Positions 57,061 to 64,000 of a DNA stretch of 64,000 nucleotides are shown in pieces (the first letter of the stretch is position 1; each line of letters begins with the position of its first letter). Both the position numbers and the translations under genes were made by a program. This DNA comes from Coptis chinensis. Taxonomy: Eukaryota > Streptophyta > Magnoliopsida > Ranunculales > Ranunculaceae. Below the pieces are notes generated by a model. It was not told where the DNA came from and ran no database searches. It was given only the letters and a program-made list of their open reading frames with translations. The stretch lies in the NCBI GenBank assembly GCA_015680905.1, contig CM027377.1, positions 89,383,001-89,447,000 of the forward strand, read 5' to 3'.

Positions 57061-57810
57061 CCCTATGGTGCCTTCCCTCCACTCTAGATGGCTATGCTTT
57101 ATCCATAACAAGGAAGGATCATTTTCTCCTTGATCTCCATTCCACGGGGTTTGAAGGCAAATGGCAAGATCCAATTTCAATTTTATTGAAATTAAACAAC
57201 ACCCTGACTTTATTCATTAGATCTGAACTCTAAATAATCAAATCATTGGAACCCAATTCAACAACTCCAAAGAAAGTGGTATACAAACCATAGTCTGCAA
57301 ACCCAATACTTGAGGTTGCTTAGCTCGATCACAAGGCGAGCTAGCTAGCCTATCATACCCTTCAATATATAATTCTCATTACCCAATATACTATACAATT
57401 ACTGTTAGGTGAAAGAGCCATAAATGAGGGGTAGTCAAGTCCGTAGATAGTGGATACAAACCCTATCGAAATGAAATGGTGTTCTCAAATGGTTCCATTG
57501 AAGGCAATGTTTTTCGTTGCCGTTTCCACCAAACAATAGAGGTTATGAAGCACCTCAAGGCATTAATATATTGTGATTATTTTTTTGGTTGTGGTACAAT
57601 TCCACTCGAAACTTGATTCACCCATTTCCCCTAAAGTTAAAAATCTGAATTACATACGTAGACATGATGTACCAACACCAAACAAAATCAAATAATGCCT
57701 AGCTACACTCTACAAAACCCAAATCTCCACATAACCCAACTCACAAAAACAATAAAATGAGCTCAACTGAAAACATAAGTCAGAAAACAAAAAAGCAAAC
57801 AAAGAGAAAG
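57061..57810. other. No domain recognised (intron-like)
   Basis: AT-rich sequence between two CACTA gene pieces. Confidence 0.4.
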
Positions 57811-58101
57811 TTATTGATAGTTACCGAGCAATCTTGTGATGACCGCATGAGAATGTGGCGATGGAACATTGTCATTTAAAGTTCCCCTTTGGCTCATAAA
57901 CAGGCCTCTAACCTCTTCCATGTGCCTCGACATTTTAGCATCCATATTCGCCTCCATAGTCTCGATCCTCCTCTCAAGGAGAGTATTTGCCTCCATCAAG
58001 CCATCAATCTTTTTCATCAAAGAGTCTCCCTTTCGCAGTACAGTTTTACAAACCCCTGTACCTAGACCTCGAAAACGACCTCTTTTATCTAGCCGAACCA
58101 C
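57811..58101 (-). pseudogene. CACTA transposase-gene fragment with coiled coil
   Basis: 96 residues: VRLDKRGRFRGLGTGVCKTV, then KKIDGLMEANTLLERRIETM, EANMDAKMSRHMEEVRGLF. The GRGLG.G motif followed by a heptad-rich helix and a Ser/Pro tail occurs in the C-terminal half of plant Ptta/En/Spm-type transposase genes. The residue pattern agrees with exon 4 of the CACTA gene at 31,979-32,258 in position, not in sequence. Upstream exons would lie to the right and are cut off by P3. Confidence 0.5.
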
Positions 58102-58214
58102 CTGTTTTCATTGAGCAATTTATAGCAAGTACAAAAACTAAAATAAATATCTATCATGATATTTAAACAACTATACCGTAGCAATTGCGTCTCCAGACAA
58201 ATCATATTGCGACT

Positions 58215-59591
58215 TGATAAGAGCCCAAAACTGTAGTTTTAACCCCTTAATAATCATAGTGTTAGACCAATTATGTGAATAATAAGTAAGAGTTAATACT
58301 GATTACGTGTTTTATGCATTTCGGGCTTCAAAGTCCATTATGTGCGAGAAATGTGCCACTTTTAGCGAGATAAAGGAGCAAAAGTCAACCGATGCCATAT
58401 CTTTGGACTCGGACCTCGGATTGAGGCCTACCTTATGTCAAAACGACCGGCTCGGAAAGAGCTTCGCAATGGTCCAAGCCTTGACTAAATCAGAGGAGCA
58501 GAAGTGGACGAAAAGTCTGTGGAAGCCAACTGCAGCTGAAGAGGCCTTTTTGGATTTGAAGAATTGGGTTTTGGGCCCGATTCTGCGGCCCAAAACATGG
58601 CTCCAAGCCCATGCACGATTTTGGATCTGAATGTATAAGAACAAAAGCTTAGTTCATTGTTAATGGTAGATAGTTAGGTTAGAAAATAAATTAGATTAGT
58701 TAGCCTCCATTAAACCTTAGTTCTAGATCTAGTTTTTATATTAAAGTAATTAGTTTTATTCTTGTTTTAAATTTAGTATTGAATGATTGTTCTCCCTTGA
58801 ATTAGATAATAAAATAGTTGTTCTTGATTCAATTTCGATTTGTCAATTACAATTGTTAGATCTAATTTCATTTACTACTTGTTATTCAATGCTTAGTTGT
58901 TAATTAGATTTTCGTTATTGTTTAATTTAGATTAGTTAAATTTCATAAAGTTAGAATCTTTATATTATGTTTAGTTTAGATTCAATGGGAAATGTTAGTT
59001 TAATGAATCAAGGCTAAAACCTCCATTAGAGGGGTTGATGAAGCCTTGATGAAAACTTAGTTGTTAGTGTAGAATTGTTTGTAGATTCTATTCCACTCTA
59101 GAAAGTCGTGTGTTTAAGAATGGGTAGACGACTTCACATGCTAGTTAGTACTCGGTAGAAATGCCATGAACACTAGGGATTAGAACTCGAATTTCTTGCC
59201 GTAAGAACGTGAGAATCGAGATACAAGAATCTATACTAGGTTATTAAGTTGGATTCGAGGTGGATTCAATTCCCCTCTAATCCTTTATCTAGATTCAAAA
59301 ACAAGCATATTTCCATAGTATTCGTAGTTAAATTCAACGTAGACTCATTTTAGTTTCATCGTAGTATAACACCCTTCGTAAAGCTCTCATTGACTTAAGA
59401 GCGACTAGTTAGACTTAGAAAACAATCCATGCTAGGGAACTAGGAGTGGAACGAACTTCATACTCCATTTAGTGCAATTCGCATTGAGAGTAGAAGCTTT
59501 GATAATAGATACGTAAAAGGAAAAGTTTAGTTTACTTACGTTTGGATTAATCGTTCATTTCGTAGGTAAACTATTCATTTTACATTTGTCA
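58215..59591 (+). repeat. 5' LTR of P3
   Basis: 1,377 bp, TGATAAGAGCC to TTGTCA. It lacks about 14 bp present in the other copies around the AGCAGAACTTTCGA segment (58,388). The left flank is CACTA DNA, with no polypurine tract, so this LTR opens a new element. Confidence 0.9.
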
Positions 59592-59593
59592 AA

Positions 59594-59606
59594 TGGCGCC
59601 GCTGCC
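59594..59606 (+). promoter_or_regulatory. Primer binding site of P3 (tRNA-Asp type)
   Basis: TGGCGCCGCTGCC, two bases after the LTR. Confidence 0.75.
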
Positions 59607-60188
59607 GTCTTAGTTGCACTTTAGCATTGTTTTCTTTGTAGAAGTTGTCATTTTTAAGTGCCATTAAACCCACCCACCCTTGTTTGATCATACTGTGGTT
59701 ATTCGTTTCAGCGTCGAAAAATTCCGGAAAAAATACGGAGCGCCTTCAAGGAGAGCGCGACCAGCGTATGTTACTGGAATTTCATCAATACACTTGAAAA
59801 AGAGAGCGCGACCACGCTAAGTTACTTTGGAATTTTCGCTCTACAACCGAAGCATCAAAAGAGAGGCGACCACCCGCTAAGTTACTAAATTTCTAATTTA
59901 CATACCAGGCATACGAAGACAAAGCCATTAAATTTAGAAATTTCCGGTTTCCCCAGTTTGATTCGAACTTCGAGTTGTCAAGTTTTTCGTTTCTAATCTC
60001 TTATTTACACTGAACACGCGTAAACAAGACGCTATTCAAACGCGTAGCAAGGAGGCATTCAGGTACTCCTTCTTCCACTCCTCGCCCCTTCTGTCAGAGG
60101 AGTTTTAATTCTAGTATAATCAGGCTTGTTTTTCGTAGAAATAAATACAACACGCCTATCTAGAATTTCACACACTACACCTGATATT
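59607..60188 (+). other. gag leader of P3 with three tandem GC-rich modules
   Basis: GAGAGCGCGACCAGCGTATG, GAGAGCGCGACCACGCTAAG and GAGAGGCGACCACCCGCTAA occur at about 59,750, 59,805 and 59,860, two followed by GTTACT. Near 60,120 the family's ATG start (MRLRSGRTK) is missing through a deletion. Confidence 0.75.
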
Positions 60189-61880
60189 ATGGCTGAAGAA
60201 AGAGAGACTCCTCTCTCTGACTTTTATAAAGCTTTGAGCGATAGCCCTAAATCTTGCATCGTTCTAGCAGACCCAACGGGGGATTTTCGAATTCCCCCAA
60301 ACATATTTAATCTGTTACCCGTTTTCCATGGTCTAGACCATGAAAAACCTTACCAACACATGCGTAGGATTGAACAAGTCCTTACAACATTCCATCATCC
60401 TACCGTTGGTACGGAACAGATTAAACTAAGGGTATTTCCTTTCACATTAGCCGATAAAGGCGTCTTGGTTAACTGCCCAAAGCGCCCTAATTTCGTGGAC
60501 TTCGTGGGCCAAACTTGTTCACTGTTTATGGAACATTTTTACCCACCCCTAAAGACGGATGAGATGCTTTCCAAGATTCATTTTTCCGACAAAATCCTCA
60601 TGAATCATTTTCGAGGCTTGGAATCGCTTCACCGATCTGTTATAGAGTGTCCACACCATAAACTTAGCTAAAGACACGTTAGTTCGTGCCTTTTTTTCAG
60701 GACTTCTACACCACCATAAAGAAGTCCCCGACATAATGAATGGGGTAGTTTCCTAAGTAAAGGAGCCAATGAGGCTTACAAATTTTTAGAGGATCAAACT
60801 AAAAGCGAAATAACAACTGGGGGGGTAGTGACGATTACTCCCGCTCCGCTAGTTCTTCTTCCACAGTTAAGGCTACCCGGTATGTTTGAGATAAAACCCG
60901 ATCTAGAACTTAAAAATTTAATCGAATCTCTAACTAAAAAGGTTGAGGCCATTTCGGTACAACAAAAGCCTATCCCCGTCATGAATGTAAATTCAAATCC
61001 ATGTAGTTTCTGTTGGAGTCCTGAGCATCCCGACTCCCACTGTCCTATAGCTATGAACATTCTTGTTCTATTAATAGTGAACCTAACGCCCCTTGGAGAC
61101 AAAATCCCAACTTCGGTTGGAGAAATAACCAACAAGTCACACCTCCAGGGTACAATAATCAATATGTTAGGCCAACACACAGTTATAACCAAGCTCCTCC
61201 AGGACAAGGACAGGGTCAGGGTAATTATAATAATTATAACAACCAAGCACAACCTCGACAAGGTCAAGCACAAGGTCAATATAGTTATAATAATTATAAT
61301 GCTAATAGAGGTATCGTTCCGGTAAATAATAACTATCACAATCCGCCTATAAATAATCAACGCGACATAGTTCCAGTCACACCACCCGTGACTATTACAC
61401 CCACACAACCGGATCGTCTTGACACCTTCATACAAGTGAGCCAACAACTTTTCCAAACCATGGCTCAATCTAACCAACACATTCTACAATCTGTTAATAA
61501 TTTAAACCAACAGTTAGCCCAAGAGAAAGCCCAACCAAAAGTGTTTCGTGCCAAGCGATACCCAACCCTAGAACAAAGCAAACACGACCTTTGAGGTAAA
61601 CGGTAATATTAGTACGGAAACTACAAACGTAGGTGAAGCTAATGCCATCACCACTCTCCGTTCGGAAGAGTGGTTGATAACAAAGTAACTATGCCTATAG
61701 TTACCCCATCAGTACTCCCTACAATGGATATCGAACTAGATACCGAAATAGAAACTGAAGAGCCTACAACTGTAGAGGTACCAGTTAAACCACAACCTAA
61801 GAAACAAAAAGCCAAGGTTAAACATCCTGTTGATCCATATGCTAATTATAGAGAAAAACACCGTTTCCCCAAAAATTAGC
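60189..61880 (+). pseudogene. gag of P3, N-terminally deleted, frameshifted
   Basis: AEERETPLSDFYKALSDSPK from 60,189, then FHGLDHEKPYQHMRRIEQVL and FMEHFYPPLKTDEML. The second part (from about 60,830) keeps a perfect CX2CX4HX4C zinc knuckle at 61,002-61,043 (CSFCWSPEHPDSHC), the only intact one in the window. An Asn/Tyr-rich stretch follows (in frame only in part), then PTQPDRLDTFIQVSQQLFQT and a Glu/Lys-rich end (61,670-61,879). The knuckle would bind element RNA. Confidence 0.8.
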
Positions 61881-62400
61881 CATGTTAACTAGGGATACAA
61901 ATTATGAGGAGATTAGGAACGTTTTCAAAAATCTAACTATAAACCTTCCCTTCCGAAGCTATTAAAAAGCTACCACACCATGCTAAGTTTCTTAAGGAGT
62001 TGTGTGTACTACTAGGCGTAAGACCAATATACCAAAAGATGCCTTTTAACGAACAATTCCCAACGCTATCCGAAAATAATGGAATTGTTAAGTACAAGGA
62101 CCACGGTCGCCCCATTTAGATGAATGCACCTTAGGAGATTCTCACACGACGGCATTTCTTTACTAGACACGGGGGCTAGTGTTAACTTACTCCCATTTTA
62201 TTTGTATAAACAAATAGGTCTAGAAGAGATGCAACCTACTAAAATGACATTGCAATTAGCCGATCGGTCTATTAAGTATCCTAAGGGTGTGGTTGAAAAC
62301 GTCTTTGGTTAAAGTCCAAAATTTTTACTACCCAGCCGACCGTTTATCCTCGACCGCGAAGTCACTAACGACTCTTACCTATCATTTTAGATGCGTCCTT
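61881..62400 (+). pseudogene. Protease of P3, frameshifted
   Basis: LTRDTNYEEIRNVFKNLTIN (61,881), then a frameshift, then LLDTGASVNLLPFYLYKQIG with the Asp-Thr-Gly-Ala active site near 62,163, and LADRSIKYPKGVVENV. FYYPA and an SLTTLT/ILDAS-like end follow in another frame. Confidence 0.75.
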
Positions 62401-63195
62401 TCTTGGCGATCGCCAACGGCTCATAAAGCCGCCAATGATGGTTCGATGTCCTTGTCCTTTGGCCATCTTTCCGTTGAGGTAAATGTTTTCAAAGCGAGGA
62501 CCAAATATCGATTCACACCTACAAATGGAGAGGTTAGCATGATCGAGAGCTTAGCTCAAGATTACTTCAAAAACATGTTTCCGAGAAAACAGATTAACAA
62601 ATTCCTTTCCTTCGAAATTCCGACTTTAACAATGACTCCCCGGTAGTAGGCGAAATAGAAGAAGAATTCCTCGCAACTCTTTTGCAAATCCTTTTTACCA
62701 CTTCAGCGAGTCCCCCTTGCCAACAACCATACATCCTTTGATGCTATGACGGAAGATGAATTTTTCAATCTCTATCCCAAAGTGATCCTTTTGACCCAAC
62801 TATTGAGGAATGTCTTGCACATATCAAGATTTCTCGATGATATGGACTTGAGAGCTCTAGGCGAGAATCATTCACCTTCCTTCACCAATATTCCCCACCC
62901 TCCACCTTTTCAAAGGAACCTCGAGTTTGCACTTCGATCCTTTAGTTTCTCCCCGTGCTTCATGATTTTTTCAATCCACCTAGTAAACAAATACTTCCCA
63001 AGGATAAACCACTTGACACCTTCATTTTCGGACTTGAGAGCGGTCCCCAACTACACCATGAATGAGTTTTGTGCTAAACCCACATCCTCATTTTTCCATG
63101 CTCTCCCTCTAAAACTTATCACAATCCACCATATCTTCCACAACCATTCACTTTTCCACACTTATTCACTAGGACACCCTCTCGTTCAAAGATGA
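62401..63195 (+). pseudogene. Post-protease spacer ORF of P3
   Basis: SLSFGHLSVEVNVFKARTKY, GEVSMIESLAQDYFKNMF and KFLSFE (to about 62,625), then a frame change. From 62,746 a second open part has PPPFQRNLEFALRSFSFSP and NYTMNEFCAKPTSSFFHALP. The acidic middle segment of M and P2 is replaced by different text here. Counterparts: 49,646-48,955 (-) and 54,142-54,681 (+). Confidence 0.6.
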
Positions 63196-64000
63196 AACAT
63201 AAGGTGCATGCTCGGTTATGTTATAGGTCTATTCGACTTCGCTTTCATTCCACTAGGGTCAAGGTCAGTAGAAATCTTGGTGCTTGATTGTGTTTGGATA
63301 TGTTTTTCTGTGATATTTATTTATGGAACGATCCACAACTATTTCGGTTGTTGATATATGATAAACTGCATATTCATACATATATTTAGATAAAGTCTCG
63401 AGTATCTGACTATAAACGACTCAATTTTTGTGTTTGGTGCATTTCCTTTCATTTCCATATATTGGTGAGTGCACCATTCAGGTAACCGGGCCCTCCCTAT
63501 GGAGTGTGTGGCTGTAAGTACCGGATCCTAAGTCCACGTTTCACATAATTCACGTTTTCCACTCTTGCATGTTTTCTCGGTTTTTGAGTCATGTTTCTCT
63601 ATGGTGTGAATTATGTCTTTACTGCTTATTGTTTTCCTTTATATTAAACCTAATTCATAAAAAGTAAAAAAGTTTAAAGCTATAAAAATAGTAATCTAGC
63701 AAGTCTCGGGAATCTGACTTTAAAAGACCCCCGTTTTAAAACAAATTTTTACAAACCTGTTTTCAAAAATTTGTTTGGGGGTGGGGTGTTTGGTTTTTCC
63801 ATTCTTGATCACTTAAATTCCTATTCTTACCCCACCTCGCTCCCTTGAAGAGTAGCTAGATTTCTCCTTCTTTGTTGTTTTGATGTTGTTTTTTATATAT
63901 TTAGTAGATAGGATGTTACGTTGTTAACATTCCGTAGTTAATTTTGACTTTTATAGTGAAATGTTGTTTGAATGACAATATTAATATAATGTCGTTATTT
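63196..64000 (+). other. Noncoding block replacing pol in P3
   Basis: Matches 48,000-48,950 of M in reverse, including CGGGCCCTCCCTATGGAGTG near 63,490, GGGAATCTGACTTTAAAAGA near 63,710 and TTTGTTTGGGGGTGGGGTG at 63,768-63,786. No coding domain; the element continues past the window end. Confidence 0.65.

Larger units (their letters stand above)
54682..58214 (-). mobile_element. Second CACTA element (one terminus and 3' part of its gene)
   Basis: Starts with CACTACAAAATAATTG, the hallmark end of CACTA elements, inserted into P2 after TAT. The next 320 bp carry subterminal repeats. A coding segment reading away from this end (57,811-58,101) resembles the coiled-coil region of CACTA transposase genes. 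The element is cut at 58,215 by LTR element P3; its other end should lie beyond the window. Confidence 0.7.
58215..64000 (+). mobile_element. Athila-like element P3 (non-autonomous type), 3' end outside window
   Basis: LTR, primer site, leader, gag (N-terminus deleted), protease, spacer ORF and then the same noncoding block as in M. No RT is found in the place where element 1 has it. It is inserted into CACTA-2. Confidence 0.85.

Noticed and set aside
58307-58630. 107-residue open frame within the P3 LTR, with similar frames in the LTRs at 1,768-1,983, 37,236-37,541 and 53,614-53,871
   Set aside because: The frames agree because the LTRs are copies of one another. They shift relative to each other at indels, and no domain is visible, so a real gene is not supported.

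Overview
This window looks like repeat-dense intergenic heterochromatin from a flowering plant, probably a eudicot. It has Ty3/gypsy retrotransposons of the Athila type with a tRNA-Asp-like primer site, CACTA and Mutator-type DNA transposons, Helitron traces, and intron-containing fragments of plant genes (an ERECTA-family receptor kinase and the splicing factor SLU7). I see no intact cellular gene, no tRNA or rRNA, and no prokaryotic feature. Almost every coding trace is broken by stops and frameshifts. No database search was run; family names come from recognising motifs.

Layout. 1-8,062: an Athila-like internal-LTR-internal arrangement, with the 3' end of one element carrying an env-position ORF, a shared LTR, then decayed gag, protease, RT, RNase H and the start of integrase. 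8,063-16,063: mostly anonymous sequence, with a decayed minus-strand fragment resembling a Myb/SANT-type transposon ORF and one long palindrome. 16,064-24,840: a Mutator-type MITE with long inverted repeats, a Helitron-like start, five blocks of a roughly 55-bp minisatellite, and a dispersed family of ~110-150 bp MITEs; eight copies have matching 9-bp target duplications. 24,841-27,470: LTR-like noncoding DNA and a 15-bp minisatellite. 27,475-32,752: a Helitron helicase remnant running straight into a CACTA transposon whose second gene still has clean GT-AG introns and only one in-frame stop. 33,215-37,173: a mosaic of host gene fragments (CC1/RBM39-like splicing factor, ERECTA-family LRR kinase, a reversed UBP-like ubiquitin protease piece, SLU7), with introns kept.

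37,177-64,000 is a nest. A plus-strand Athila-like element (P2, from 37,177) has a full minus-strand relative (M, 41,505-53,960) inserted in its protease. P2 resumes at 53,961 and is cut at 54,682 by a second CACTA element (minus-strand gene). That CACTA is in turn cut at 58,215 by a third plus-strand Athila-like element (P3), which runs off the window. M and P3, and probably P2, carry gag and protease but a noncoding block where RT, RNase H and integrase should be. They therefore look like one non-autonomous lineage that would depend on a complete relative.

The most notable results are the four-gene mosaic next to the CACTA and Helitron remnants, the MITE family with 9-bp duplications, the gag-protease-only lineage, repeated GAGCGC-type modules in the leaders of both gag and the env-position ORF, and indels between near-identical copies that fall at CHG-type sites and may be sequencing artefacts.
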